Position numbers and translations under genes: made by a program
Source of the DNA: Clostridium sp. KNHs214
GTDB taxonomy: Bacteria > Bacillota > Clostridia > Clostridiales > Clostridiaceae
NCBI RefSeq assembly: GCF_000744935.1
Contig: NZ_JQMW01000009.1
Location: forward strand, 186,001-250,000
Length of the DNA stretch: 64,000 nucleotides
Direction: 5' to 3'
In this document: positions 1 through 9,695 of the stretch, piece by piece
How the letters are laid out: the number at the start of each line of letters is the position of its first letter
Numbering within the stretch: position 1 is the first letter of the stretch
Notes under the pieces: model-generated
What the model saw: the letters and a program-made list of their open reading frames with translations, nothing else
Told to the model about the DNA's origin: nothing
The model's database searches: none

Positions 1-33
1 TGAAAAAAAATTGTTAACATATTGATAAAAAAC

Positions 34-86
34 TTGACTAGTGTTATTAAAAAGATTAATATATTTCGTATGCGAAATATATTAAT
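34..86 (+). promoter_or_regulatory. Promoter with palindromic operator upstream of marR
   Basis: A TTGACT -35 (34-39) and a TAATAT -10 (57-62) are separated by 17 bp. A perfect palindrome with 14-bp arms and a 4-bp centre (55-86) covers the -10 and the likely start site. That position is typical of a repressor operator, and the next gene is a MarR regulator, so autoregulation is inferred. About 250 bp of AT-rich leader lies between this site and the marR start codon, so a second, closer promoter is possible. Confidence 0.6.
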
Positions 87-170
87 GCGAATAATTTTAA
101 TACAAAATATAAATATACGTTTTTAATTTAAAATTTAGAATGTAAAATAGAAATTTATAGAGTAGGTAAG

Positions 171-255
171 AATTAAGTAAGAAGTAAAAGGTAAGAGCTT
201 TATTCTTCATTTTAAATTTTACAGTTTTATTTTATAACTGCAAAAGTTAAATTAT
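171..255. repeat. Diverged ~75-bp intergenic repeat, copy 1
   Basis: This AT-rich stretch shares a core (GTAAGAGCTTTATTCTT, then TATAACT and AAAGTT) with 9536-9607, with several mismatches. No ORF is present. It may be a remnant of an old mobile repeat; the second copy directly abuts a MITE end fragment. Confidence 0.4.
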
Positions 256-339
256 TTATTATTAAAAATATGCATAAGAAATTATTAGCATTAGGCATTT
301 ATAATACTTTTAATTATATAGAAAGGAGGATACTATTTT

Positions 340-780
340 ATGAATGATGCAAATAAATCAATTGAGATAGTTAGGATGCTGAAGCAGGTTATGGATTCTA
401 TAAAGCAAAGTGTGAGAAAAGAATTTAAAGATATGAAGTTAACGGCGCCACAGGGTATGATTATAGGCATGTTGTCACACGAAGGAAAAATGAAAATAAG
501 TGATTTAAGTAGGCGTATAGGACTTTCTAATAGTACTATATCAGGTATAGTAGACAGATTAGAAAAACAAGGTTTTGTAGAAAGAATTAGAAGCGAAGAA
601 GATAGAAGAGTTGTTTATGTAGATGTAAATCCTAAATTTAGAAAAAATTCAAAAGACCGTTTTTGTCAAATACAAAGGAAAATTGAGACAATGGTAAGTA
701 AAACATCAGACGAGGAAGCAGATAAAATACTTGAAGGTTTGTCCATATTAAAGGAAGTAGTAGATAGGGAAACTTTCTAG
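340..780 (+). CDS. MarR family transcriptional regulator
   Basis: A 146-aa protein with the MarR-type winged helix: an N-terminal helical dimerisation segment, then a helix-turn-helix with ISDLSRRIGLSNSTIS at about residues 52-67, then a charged wing (RIRSEEDRRVVYVD). MarR proteins are dimeric repressors that release DNA when they bind small phenolic or lipophilic ligands. A strong GAAAGGAGG site precedes the ATG. It is followed 39 bp later by two ABC half-exporter genes on the same strand, the usual arrangement for a drug-responsive repressor and its efflux pump. The inducer is unknown. Confidence 0.9.
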   Translation: MNDANKSIEIVRMLKQVMDSIKQSVRKEFKDMKLTAPQGMIIGMLSHEGKMKISDLSRRIGLSNSTISGIVDRLEKQGFVERIRSEEDRRVVYVDVNPKFRKNSKDRFCQIQRKIETMVSKTSDEEADKILEGLSILKEVVDRETF

Positions 781-819
781 ATTTTCAAATATAACCTTAA
801 GAAAGGGGTAAGAGTTGCA

Positions 820-3045
820 ATGTACAAATTAGCTAAATATTTAAAACCATTTGTATCATCAATACTTATTGCTATAGTTCTTCTTTTTGTTCAAGCTATG
901 ACGGACTTAGCATTGCCAGACTACATGTCTAATATAGTTAATAAGGGTATTCAGCAGGGTGGTATTGAAGATGCTGTGCCAAAAGCTATAAGAAAAGATG
1001 AAATGGAAAAGCTTACTATATTTATGAGCGAAAAAGATAAGAAAAAGGTATTAAATCAATATACCCTAATAGATAAGAAAGATTCTGATTATGAAAAGTA
1101 TGTAGAGGAGTATCCAATTCTTAAAAAAGAGGATATATATGTTTTAAAAGATAATGATAAGTTAAAAGTAGAAGAATTAAATTTAATAATGGGAAAGTCA
1201 TTTCTAGCAGTTTCTGGTGTTGACAAGATGAAAAAAGAGGCAAAAAATGGACTAATTGACATAGGCGGTAAAAAAGTTCCTGCTAGCACTGATTTATTTA
1301 TGTTATTTAAAAATTTACCTGAGGAGCAGCGTTTAAAAATAAATAATGATATGAATAAGAAGTTTGCTGCTTTAGGGGATAATATGGTAATTCAAGCTGC
1401 AGCAAATTCTGTAAAAGCAGAGTACAAAACACTAGGAGTAGATACAGACAAAATCCAAAGTAGGTATATTGGAAATACAGGAATTAAGATGCTTTTAATA
1501 TCCTTGTTAAGTGCAGTATGTATAGTTATGGTAGGATTCTTTGCATCAAGAATAGCAGCAGGATTAGCTAGAAATTTACGCAAAGATGTATTTAAAAAGG
1601 TTGAAAGTTTTTCTAATGCAGAGTTAGATAAATTTTCTACTGCATCGCTTATAACAAGAACTACTAATGATATTAATCAAATTCAAATGCTTATTGTAAT
1701 AATGATTAGGATGATATTTTATGCACCTATCGTAGGGGTAGGGGGTATAATTAAAGCTATTAGCAAGAGCACATCCATGTCATGGATTATAGCAGTTACA
1801 GTAATTGTGCTTTTAGGTTTAATGCTTATAGTATTTTCAATAGCTTTACCAAAATTTAAAATTGTACAAAAACTTGTGGATAGGCTTAACCTGGTTACTC
1901 GTGAAAATCTTTCAGGAATGATGGTTATAAGAGCCTTTAATACACAAAAATTTGAAGAAAAAAGATTTGATAAAGCTAATAAAGATCTTACTAGGACTAA
2001 TTTATTTGTTAACCGTATAATGGCAGTTATGTTTCCAAGCATGATGCTTATAATGAATGGAATAACCTTATTGATAGTTTGGGTAGGGGCTCACCATATT
2101 GCAGAATCAAGTATGCAGGTGGGAGATATGATGGCATTCATGCAGTATGCTATGCAGATAATTTTTGCATTCCTTATGATGTCATTTATGTTTATTATGA
2201 TACCAAGGGCTTCAGTATCCGCACAACGTATTTCTGAAGTTTTAGAAGTGGAGCCAACTATTTTAGATCCAGAGAAAAGTAAAAGTTTTAATGAAGAATT
2301 AAGGGGTGTAGTGGAATTTAAAAATGTATCCTTTAAGTATCCTGGTGCAGAGGAAAATATGCTTAAAGACATAAGTTTTAAAGCTATGCCAGGTGAAACC
2401 ACAGCCTTTATAGGAGCTACTGGTTCTGGTAAAACCACATTAATTAATTTAATACTTCGTTTTTATGATGCCACAGAGGGCAAAGTACTTATAGATGGAG
2501 TGAATGTAAAAGAGGTTAATCAATATGAACTTAGAGAGAAAATTGGTTACGTACCACAAAAAAGTTCATTATTTAGTGGAGATATTGAATCAAACTTAAG
2601 ATATGCTAATGAAAATGCTTCAAAAGAGGAATTGGATAGGGCCATAGAAATTGCTCAAGCTAAAGGATTTGTAGAAGAAAAGGGTCAGGGACTTTCACTG
2701 GAAATTTCTCAAGGAGGAACCAATGTTTCAGGAGGTCAAAAACAAAGATTATCCATAGCTCGTGCTATTGTAAAGAATCCTGAAATTTCTATATTTGACG
2801 ATAGTTTTTCTGCTCTTGATTTTAAAACAGATTTAGAATTAAGAAAGGCTTTAAAAGAAAAAACTGGTGAAAGTACAGTAATGATAGTAGCACAGCGTAT
2901 AGCTACAATTAAAAATGCTGAAAAGATAATAGTTTTGGATGAAGGCAGAATAGTAGGAATGGGCACTCATAAGGAGCTTATGGAAAATTGTGAAACTTAC
3001 AAAGAAATTGCTTTATCACAGCTTTCAAAGGAGGAATTGGCATGA
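820..3045 (+). CDS. ABC exporter half-transporter, subunit A (degenerate ATP site)
   Basis: A 741-aa fused membrane and ATPase protein. One transmembrane helix near the N-terminus (about 13-33) is followed by an unusually long extracytoplasmic insert (about 40-220) before the remaining helices. The nucleotide-binding domain has Walker A GATGSGKT (532-539) and signature VSGGQ (636-640). The catalytic glutamate after Walker B is Asp (FDDSFSALD, position 661), as in the degenerate half of heterodimeric exporters such as LmrCD, BmrCD and TM287/288. Its stop overlaps the next ABC gene by 4 bp (ATGA), so the two are translationally coupled. Drug or lipid export is likely; the substrate is not known. 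Confidence 0.9.
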   Translation: MYKLAKYLKPFVSSILIAIVLLFVQAMTDLALPDYMSNIVNKGIQQGGIEDAVPKAIRKDEMEKLTIFMSEKDKKKVLNQYTLIDKKDSDYEKYVEEYPILKKEDIYVLKDNDKLKVEELNLIMGKSFLAVSGVDKMKKEAKNGLIDIGGKKVPASTDLFMLFKNLPEEQRLKINNDMNKKFAALGDNMVIQAAANSVKAEYKTLGVDTDKIQSRYIGNTGIKMLLISLLSAVCIVMVGFFASRIAAGLARNLRKDVFKKVESFSNAELDKFSTASLITRTTNDINQIQMLIVIMIRMIFYAPIVGVGGIIKAISKSTSMSWIIAVTVIVLLGLMLIVFSIALPKFKIVQKLVDRLNLVTRENLSGMMVIRAFNTQKFEEKRFDKANKDLTRTNLFVNRIMAVMFPSMMLIMNGITLLIVWVGAHHIAESSMQVGDMMAFMQYAMQIIFAFLMMSFMFIMIPRASVSAQRISEVLEVEPTILDPEKSKSFNEELRGVVEFKNVSFKYPGAEENMLKDISFKAMPGETTAFIGATGSGKTTLINLILRFYDATEGKVLIDGVNVKEVNQYELREKIGYVPQKSSLFSGDIESNLRYANENASKEELDRAIEIAQAKGFVEEKGQGLSLEISQGGTNVSGGQKQRLSIARAIVKNPEISIFDDSFSALDFKTDLELRKALKEKTGESTVMIVAQRIATIKNAEKIIVLDEGRIVGMGTHKELMENCETYKEIALSQLSKEELA

Positions 3046-4907
3046 GCGACAACAAAAGCAAAGTAAAAGAAATTCATAATCGCCGTCCACCTAAGCGTAT
3101 GGGTCATGGCCCAGGTGCTATGATGCAGGGTGGAGAAAAAGCAAGAGATTTTAAGGGAACTATGAAGAAGTTAATTAAACACTTAAGTGCCTATAAATTT
3201 TCAATAGTAACAGTGTTAATATTTGCTATAGGTAGCTCAGCTTTTTCTATAGTTGGACCTAAGGTATTAGGAAAGGTTACTACAAAAATTTTCGAAGGTA
3301 TTATGGCCAAAATTTCAGGTATAGGCAATATAGATTTTGACTATATAGAAAAAATAATAATTATACTAATAGGCTTATACTTGTTAAGTGCAGTGCTTAG
3401 TTACATTCAGGGATGGATAATGACTAATGTTGCAATGAAGGTTAGCTATAATTTTAGAAAAGAAATTTCCGAAAAAATTAATAAAATGCCTCTTAAATAC
3501 TTTGATAATACAAATCAAGGAGAGGTATTATCCCGTGTTACCAATGATGTAGATACTTTAAGTCAAACTCTTAATCAAAGCTTAACTCAAATTATAACAT
3601 CTGTAACCACTGTTATTGGTGTGTTAATTATGATGTTTACTATAAGTTGGCAAATGAGTTTGGTAGCCATTGGAATAATCCCAGTGTCTATGATTATAAT
3701 AATGGTTATTGTTAAGAATTCTCAAAAATTCTTTAAACAGCAACAGGATTATTTAGGAAATGTAAATGGGCATGTAGAAGAAATGTATGGTGGACATATA
3801 GTAATGAAGGCTTTTAATGGCGAGAGGAATAGTGTTGATAAGTTTAATAAGTTAAATGATAAACTTTATGGAGCAGCATGGAAATCTCAGTTTTTAACTA
3901 GTATTATGATGCCGCTTATGAATTTTGTAGGTAATTTAGGTTATGTGGCAGTTAGTATTTTGGGTGGATATCTTGCAGTTAAGAGAACTATAGAAGTGGG
4001 AGATATTCAAGCGTTTATACAGTATGTGCGTCAATTTACACAGCCTATTGCTCAAATTGCTAATATATCTAATATACTTCAGCAAACGGCAGCTTCTGCA
4101 GAGCGTGTATTTGAATTTTTAGATGAAGAAGAGGAAGTGCCAGAAGCTAAGAATCCTATAAAGCTTGATAAAGTTCAAGGTTATGTGGAATTTAGAAACG
4201 TACACTTTGGATACAATCCTGAAAAAATTATAATTAATAACTTTTCAGCAAATATAAAACCAGGGCAAAAAATAGCTATAGTAGGACCTACTGGTGCAGG
4301 TAAAACTACTATGGTAAAACTTTTAATGCGTTTTTATGACGTAAATCAAGGGAAAATATTGGTAGATGGTCATGACATAAGAGATTTTACTCGTAAGGAC
4401 TTACGTTCAGTGTTTGGTATGGTTTTACAAGATACTTGGTTATATAATGGCAGCATTATGGAGAATATAAGATACGGAAGAGTTGATGCTACAGACGAAG
4501 AGGTAGTTGAAGCTGCCAAATCAGCTCGTGTAGACAGTTTTGTTCATGCTTTGCCAGATGGATACAATATGGTACTTAATGAGGAAGCATCTAATATATC
4601 TCAAGGTCAAAAGCAGCTAATAACTATTGCTAGAGCTATTCTTGCAAAGCCTAAAATTCTTATTTTAGATGAGGCCACTAGCTCTATTGATACCCGTACT
4701 GAAGTGCAGATTAAATTGGCTATGGATGCACTGGCAAAGGACTGCACCAGCTTTATAATAGCACATCGTCTATCAACCATAAGAGATGCAGATTTAATTT
4801 TGGTTATGAACAACGGAGATATTGTGGAGCAGGGAAATCACAATGAGCTCCTTGAAAAAGGTGGATTTTACGCTAAACTATATAAGAGTCAATTTGAAGT
4901 TTCCTAA
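3042..4907 (+). CDS. ABC exporter half-transporter, subunit B (catalytic ATP site)
   Basis: A 621-aa type IV ABC half-exporter. After a basic, glycine-rich N-terminus (about 45 aa) come six predicted membrane helices, then an ATPase domain with Walker A GPTGAGKT (415-422), a variant signature ISQGQ (519-523) and a canonical LILDEATSSID with the catalytic Glu at 544. Pairing a consensus glutamate here with the Asp in the upstream subunit is the hallmark of asymmetric heterodimeric multidrug exporters. It starts within the last codons of subunit A. Transcription probably ends at the hairpin at 4962-5010. Confidence 0.9.
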   Translation: MSDNKSKVKEIHNRRPPKRMGHGPGAMMQGGEKARDFKGTMKKLIKHLSAYKFSIVTVLIFAIGSSAFSIVGPKVLGKVTTKIFEGIMAKISGIGNIDFDYIEKIIIILIGLYLLSAVLSYIQGWIMTNVAMKVSYNFRKEISEKINKMPLKYFDNTNQGEVLSRVTNDVDTLSQTLNQSLTQIITSVTTVIGVLIMMFTISWQMSLVAIGIIPVSMIIIMVIVKNSQKFFKQQQDYLGNVNGHVEEMYGGHIVMKAFNGERNSVDKFNKLNDKLYGAAWKSQFLTSIMMPLMNFVGNLGYVAVSILGGYLAVKRTIEVGDIQAFIQYVRQFTQPIAQIANISNILQQTAASAERVFEFLDEEEEVPEAKNPIKLDKVQGYVEFRNVHFGYNPEKIIINNFSANIKPGQKIAIVGPTGAGKTTMVKLLMRFYDVNQGKILVDGHDIRDFTRKDLRSVFGMVLQDTWLYNGSIMENIRYGRVDATDEEVVEAAKSARVDSFVHALPDGYNMVLNEEASNISQGQKQLITIARAILAKPKILILDEATSSIDTRTEVQIKLAMDALAKDCTSFIIAHRLSTIRDADLILVMNNGDIVEQGNHNELLEKGGFYAKLYKSQFEVS

Positions 4908-4961
4908 ATTATAAATTTTAAATTTTTGATTGTAATTTATTATAGTGATGCTGAAACAATA

Positions 4962-5012
4962 AAAAAGGGGTAAGTGTAACAATAATTTATATTGCTACAC
5001 TTACCCTTTTCT
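4962..5012 (+). terminator. Rho-independent terminator after the ABC exporter
   Basis: The arms AAAAGGGGTAAGTGTA and TACACTTACCCTTTT form a near-perfect hairpin with a short AT loop, followed by a T-rich tail. It closes the marR-ABC operon. Confidence 0.85.
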
Positions 5013-5156
5013 TATGGTTTTATTCAATATGTGTAAAAATTTTACCTATATGTGTTTTATTTTGTTCAGTATTTATTAATGTAGTATTAAATAATTTATA
5101 ATAATATTTGTAAACGATGTTAAGAATACATAAAGAAATGGATTGGGAGGATTAAT

Positions 5157-6191
5157 ATGATTAAAAGAAGATTATTAGCTTTGACTTTAGGCATGGCTAT
5201 GCTTGGGAGCACTCTTGTTGGTTGTGGCAAAAGTGAAGCTTCTAAAAAGGGAGACAAACAATTATCATTGACAATATATGCGGGACTTATGGAAGATCAT
5301 GCAAATGCTGTGGCAAAAGAATTTGAAAAAGAGTCTGGTGTTAAAACCACTGTTATAAGATTAAGTGGTGGAGAAGCATTAAAGAGAATAGATGCTGAAA
5401 AACAAAATCCTAAAGCTTCAGTTTGGTATGGTGGTCCAGCAGATACATTTGTAGCTGCTAAGGAACAAGGATTATTAGAAAAGTATGAATCATCTACAGC
5501 AAAAGAAATACCAGATAAATTTAAGGACAAAGATGGATATTGGACAGGAATATATAATGGATATTTGGGATTTGTTTGTAATTCTAAACTATTGAAAGAA
5601 AAAAATGCTCAAGTACCAAAATCATGGGAAGATTTATTAAAACCTGAATACAAGGGACAAATAGTTGTAGCTAATCCAGCTTCATCAGGTACAGCATACG
5701 CTATGATTGCAACTTTAGTTCAGTTAATGGGCGAAGATAAAGCTATGGAATATGCTAAAAAGCTAGATGGACAAGTAAGACAATATCCTAAAACAGGATC
5801 TGCTCCAGCTCAAATGGCAGGAACAGGAGAAGCTATGATTGGTATTTGTTTCTTACACGATGGAATTAAATATCAAAAGCAAGGATATTCTGATATAGTT
5901 TTATCAGCTCCTTCAGAAGGTACTGGTTATGAAGTAGGTGCTGTATCTATATTAAAAAATGCTCCAGATATGGAAGCTGCTAAGAAGTTTGTAGATTGGT
6001 GCTTAAAGAAAGAAGTACAAGAAGTTGGACAAAACTATGGTTCATTCCAGTTCTTAACAAATAAAAATGCTCAACCACCTAAAGAAGCTGAACAATTAAA
6101 AGATACTAAGTTAATTGATTATGATATGGAGTTTGCAGGAAAGAATAGAAAGAAATTAGTAGACGAATGGCATAAGTTAACAAATAAATAG
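5157..6191 (+). CDS. ABC importer substrate-binding lipoprotein (AfuA/FbpA-like), system 1
   Basis: A 344-aa lipoprotein. It has a signal peptide with lipobox LVGC (Cys23), then a periplasmic-binding fold of the SBP_bac_6/iron-phosphonate-sugar phosphate class. The motifs YAGLMEDHANAV, VWYGGPADTF and GTAYAMIATLVQLMGE are typical of that family. The paired ferric-ligand tyrosines of classical FbpA are not obvious, so iron is not assured; AfuA relatives bind hexose phosphates and PhnS-like ones bind aminoethylphosphonate. The ATG follows GGGAGGA. Permease and ATPase genes follow on the same strand, interrupted by a hairpin and a MITE. It is paralogous to the protein at 17669. Confidence 0.85.
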   Translation: MIKRRLLALTLGMAMLGSTLVGCGKSEASKKGDKQLSLTIYAGLMEDHANAVAKEFEKESGVKTTVIRLSGGEALKRIDAEKQNPKASVWYGGPADTFVAAKEQGLLEKYESSTAKEIPDKFKDKDGYWTGIYNGYLGFVCNSKLLKEKNAQVPKSWEDLLKPEYKGQIVVANPASSGTAYAMIATLVQLMGEDKAMEYAKKLDGQVRQYPKTGSAPAQMAGTGEAMIGICFLHDGIKYQKQGYSDIVLSAPSEGTGYEVGAVSILKNAPDMEAAKKFVDWCLKKEVQEVGQNYGSFQFLTNKNAQPPKEAEQLKDTKLIDYDMEFAGKNRKKLVDEWHKLTNK

Positions 6192-6228
6192 TATTTAAAA
6201 ACAGGAAAAAATTAGAACAGTAATAGAA

Positions 6229-6268
6229 AACTCGTTGGTAGATGCATTTTATGATACTAACGAGTTAT
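6229..6268 (+). terminator. Hairpin after substrate-binding protein gene
   Basis: CTCGTTGGTA and TACTAACGAG pair with one G-U and are followed by TTATTTATT. Located just after the binding-protein gene, it could partly terminate transcription and keep the lipoprotein more abundant than the permease, as is common for such operons (inference). Confidence 0.65.
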
Positions 6269-6283
6269 TTATTAAAATATTAG

Positions 6284-6560
6284 TGAAATTTCTCCTCCAT
6301 GACTTGCATAAGAGCTCGGAACAATAAATTTAATTTAAGAAATTCTAATCTTTTAGTCATATAAAATTATCTAACGCTCACATTCAGCGTCCTGCCTCAG
6401 GTTCGCTAGCCTGGCGTCCTTTTAAGGGTTACGATAATTTTATCTGTCTAAAAGAAGAATTTCTAAAATTAAATTTAAACAGTTCCTTTGCTTCTTATGC
6501 AAGTCATTCCAGAGAAATTTCATAATTCAGGTAATATAATGCTTTTTGTGGGATAATCAT
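6284..6560 (+). mobile_element. MITE family M1, copy A (left end truncated)
   Basis: This 277-bp copy matches the 315-bp elements at 27617-27931 (inverted) and 57926-58240 (direct). It keeps the right terminal arm ending GGGATAATCAT and the palindromic interior, but lacks about 35-40 bp of the left arm. It sits between the binding-protein and permease genes of one transport operon, so it is either transcribed or interrupts the operon. Confidence 0.8.
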
Positions 6561-6637
6561 ATGAAAAGTATTTAATATATTTACTAATTTCGCTTAAGGT
6601 AAGTGTACATGCTTTATACAGGAAAGGAGAATGTTGA

Positions 6638-8326
6638 ATGGCATTCAATAAGTATAGAAATAAAATGAAAAGTGATGTAACGGATATGAAAAAAATATGG
6701 AGAGATCCAATGCTTCTAGTTACAATAATTTTTGTAATAGCAATATTATTAATATTTATTTTATATCCTTTATTTGCAGTGCTAAAAGAGAGCTTTATTG
6801 GCAAAGATGGTTTTACGTTAAATGCATACTCTGAAACTATTAAAAGTATTGACTTTAGAAATACATTAAAAAATACATTGATGTTAGGGTTTATTGTTGG
6901 AGGCTTATCTACTTTAATTGGATTTATATTTGCATATGCAGATTCCTATATAAAAACAAGATTTAAAAAATTATTTAATATTGTATCAATACTTCCTATT
7001 ATTTCACCACCTTTTGTACTTGCATTATCAGCAATTATGCTTTTTGGACAAAGAGGATTTATAACTCATAAATTACTTCATATTTCAGATGCAAATATAT
7101 ATGGACTAAAGGGTTTAGTTATTGTGCAGACCATGACATTTTTTCCAGTGGCATATCTTTTATTAACAGGACTTTTGAAACATATTGACCCTTCATTGGA
7201 AGAAGCAGCACGAAATATGGGTGCATCGAGATGGAAAACTTTTACTACTGTTACATTGCCACTTATGGCACCAGGGCTTGCTAATGCATTTTTACTAACA
7301 TTTATAGAAACTGTAGCGGATTTTTCAAACCCAATGGTTATTGGAGGAAACTTTTCAACATTGGCAACACAGATATATTTGCAAGCCATAGGTAATTATG
7401 ATATGCAAGGGGGAGCTACTGTAGCGGTTATTTTGTTAGTGCTTACCATATTACTTTTTGTTATTGAAAAATATTGGATAGAAAGAAAATCTTATATAAC
7501 AGTTACAGGAAAGGCATCAAGAGGAAGAGATTTAATTGATGAAAGGAAGATAGTATATCCTATAGATGCATTTTGCTTAATTGTGACTATTTTTGTATTA
7601 ATATTCTACGGACTAATACCTTTAGGAGGATTATTTAACATATGGGGAATGGATTATACTTTAACTCTTAAGCATTTCAAATATGTTTTTGAACTTGGAA
7701 TTAAACCATTAATAGATACTACTATATTATCTGCTATTGCAACGCCAATTACAGGGATACTTGCTATGGTTGTTGCATTCCTAATTGTTAGAAAAAAATT
7801 CTATGGACGTGGTTTTGTTGAATTTTCATCTTTATTAGCTATGGCTGTGCCTGGAACTGTTATAGGTATAGGTTACGTTTTGGCTTATAATACTAGACCA
7901 TTATTATTAACTGGAACTGGAACAATAATAATCATAGCTTTTGTTATGAGAAGCTTGCCAGTTGGAGTAAGATCAGGAGTAGCGGCTCTTCAACAAATAG
8001 ATCCTGCTATAGAGGAGGCAGCTTCAGATTTAGGAGCAGATACAACTAAAGTGTTTAGTTCTGTAACATTGCCGCTTATAAAACCGGCGTTTTTCTCAGG
8101 ACTTGTTTATAGCTTTGTAAGAAGTATGACTGCAGTAAGTGCAGTAATATTTCTTGTTTCAGCAAGATATAGCCTACTTACTGTAAATATACTTTCACAG
8201 GTGGACGCTGGTAGATTTGGTGTGGCTGCGGCATACTCTACTTTACTTATTATAATTGTATATATTGCTGTTTCTATAATGTATTTTGCATTAAGTAAAA
8301 TGGGAGTAAGTAAAGAGCAAATTTAA
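6638..8326 (+). CDS. ABC importer permease (two fused permease domains), system 1
   Basis: A 562-aa inner-membrane protein with about 12 predicted helices made of two BPD_transp_1 domains. Each carries an EAA loop that contacts the ATPase: EEAARNMGASRWKTF in the first half and EEAASDLGADTTKVF in the second. This double permease is the FbpB/AfuB architecture. The start follows AAAGGAGAATGTTGA. It works with the upstream lipoprotein and the ATPase at 8460. A second paralogue lies at 18727. Confidence 0.9.
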   Translation: MAFNKYRNKMKSDVTDMKKIWRDPMLLVTIIFVIAILLIFILYPLFAVLKESFIGKDGFTLNAYSETIKSIDFRNTLKNTLMLGFIVGGLSTLIGFIFAYADSYIKTRFKKLFNIVSILPIISPPFVLALSAIMLFGQRGFITHKLLHISDANIYGLKGLVIVQTMTFFPVAYLLLTGLLKHIDPSLEEAARNMGASRWKTFTTVTLPLMAPGLANAFLLTFIETVADFSNPMVIGGNFSTLATQIYLQAIGNYDMQGGATVAVILLVLTILLFVIEKYWIERKSYITVTGKASRGRDLIDERKIVYPIDAFCLIVTIFVLIFYGLIPLGGLFNIWGMDYTLTLKHFKYVFELGIKPLIDTTILSAIATPITGILAMVVAFLIVRKKFYGRGFVEFSSLLAMAVPGTVIGIGYVLAYNTRPLLLTGTGTIIIIAFVMRSLPVGVRSGVAALQQIDPAIEEAASDLGADTTKVFSSVTLPLIKPAFFSGLVYSFVRSMTAVSAVIFLVSARYSLLTVNILSQVDAGRFGVAAAYSTLLIIIVYIAVSIMYFALSKMGVSKEQI

Positions 8327-8459
8327 AATATAGTAACTAAAATAGAGAGGGATCGGACAGAGAGAAGTTCAATTATAGATTTATCCTAAGTATTTTAAAA
8401 TTATAGGAAGATTAATCTAATAATTTAGAAGCATGGATAGTGAAATGGAGGAGCATATT

Positions 8460-9533
8460 ATGGAAAAAAGATCTAAAGGAGTTAATATAAAAAATTTAAG
8501 TAAAATATATATTGGTGCTAATAATAATGAATTTAAGGCAGTAGATAATATATCAGTGGATATAAAACCAGGAGAATTTGTAACTTTACTTGGACCATCT
8601 GGATGTGGTAAAACTACCACATTGAGAATGATAGCAGGATTTGAAATTCCCACAATGGGAGAGATATATTTAGGGGGAGATAGGATAAATGACCTTCCAC
8701 CAGATAAAAGAGATAGTGCTATGGTTTTCCAAAGCTATGCTCTTTTTCCTCATTACAATATTTATGATAATATTGCTTATGGTTTAAAGTTAAAGAAAAT
8801 AAGTAAGGATGAAATAAAAACAAGAGTGGATAATATTATAGAATTAGTTGGATTAAAGGGAATGGAAAATAGATATCCAAATCAATTGTCAGGTGGACAA
8901 CAGCAAAGAGTTGCTCTAGCTCGTGCTCTAGTTATGGAGCCTGGGGTATTGCTATTTGATGAACCTCTTTCAAATCTTGATGCAAAGCTTAGAGTATATA
9001 TGAGAACAGAAATTAGAAAAATACAACAAAAAGTAGGAATTACAGCAGTTTATGTCACCCATGATCAGTCAGAAGCTATGAGCTTGTCTGATAGAATTAT
9101 TATTATGAATAAGGGACTAATTGAGCAGGTTGGAACTCCTAAAGAGATTTATTATACACCAAAAACAGAATTTGTTGCAGATTTTATTGGTACAGCAAAC
9201 TTTATAAGTGGTACAATAGATAGTGTAGAGAATGGTATAGCTGAAGTATCAATTTACGGTAAAAAAATGAGTATACCTTATAAGGGAGATAAGAAAGCAG
9301 GCAGTACTTGTAAATTGGTTTTAAGACCTGAAGCAGTGGAAATAGGCAGAGAAGGATTTTTAGAAGGAAAGGTTATGTTATCAACATTTATGGGATCCTA
9401 TCAAGATTATGTAGTTAAAGTTGGAGAAGACGAGGTTAAAATTCAACATAACAATCCTCAAGTGAAAGAAATTTTCAATGAGGGGGAAAGTGTGAAAATA
9501 AGCTTTTCACCATACAATGTTCATATAATATAA
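8460..9533 (+). CDS. ABC importer ATPase (PotA/FbpC-like), system 1
   Basis: A 357-aa ATPase with Walker A GPSGCGKT (45-52), Q-loop, signature LSGGQQQR, Walker B VLLFDEPLSNLDA and a C-terminal TOBE-like regulatory domain (about 270-357). An upstream in-frame ATG exists at 8433, but a GGAGG eight bases before 8460 makes this the better start. It energises the permease encoded just upstream. The TOBE domain in relatives binds ligand or regulators. Confidence 0.9.
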   Translation: MEKRSKGVNIKNLSKIYIGANNNEFKAVDNISVDIKPGEFVTLLGPSGCGKTTTLRMIAGFEIPTMGEIYLGGDRINDLPPDKRDSAMVFQSYALFPHYNIYDNIAYGLKLKKISKDEIKTRVDNIIELVGLKGMENRYPNQLSGGQQQRVALARALVMEPGVLLFDEPLSNLDAKLRVYMRTEIRKIQQKVGITAVYVTHDQSEAMSLSDRIIIMNKGLIEQVGTPKEIYYTPKTEFVADFIGTANFISGTIDSVENGIAEVSIYGKKMSIPYKGDKKAGSTCKLVLRPEAVEIGREGFLEGKVMLSTFMGSYQDYVVKVGEDEVKIQHNNPQVKEIFNEGESVKISFSPYNVHII

Positions 9534-9535
9534 TG

Positions 9536-9607
9536 TTAGTAAGAGGTAAGAGCTTTATTCTTTATTTTAAATTGCATATTTTTATGTTATAACTACGAAA
9601 GTTGAAA
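9536..9607. repeat. Diverged ~75-bp intergenic repeat, copy 2
   Basis: It matches 171-255 (GTAAGAGCTTTATTCTT core) and runs straight into a MITE end fragment. It is non-coding. Confidence 0.4.
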
Positions 9608-9661
9608 TGGAGGAGAAATTTCATAATTCCATCACATTATACCTTATTGTGGGTTAATCAT
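9608..9661 (+). repeat. MITE M1 end fragment D
   Basis: These 54 bp are nearly identical to the right terminal arm of the M1 copy at 27617-27931, from GGAGGAGAAATTTCATAATTC to GTGGGTTAATCAT. The rest of the element is absent, so this is a deletion remnant or solo end. Confidence 0.75.
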
Positions 9662-9695
9662 TTTATAAATTATCTTAATATGGGACATTTAATTG

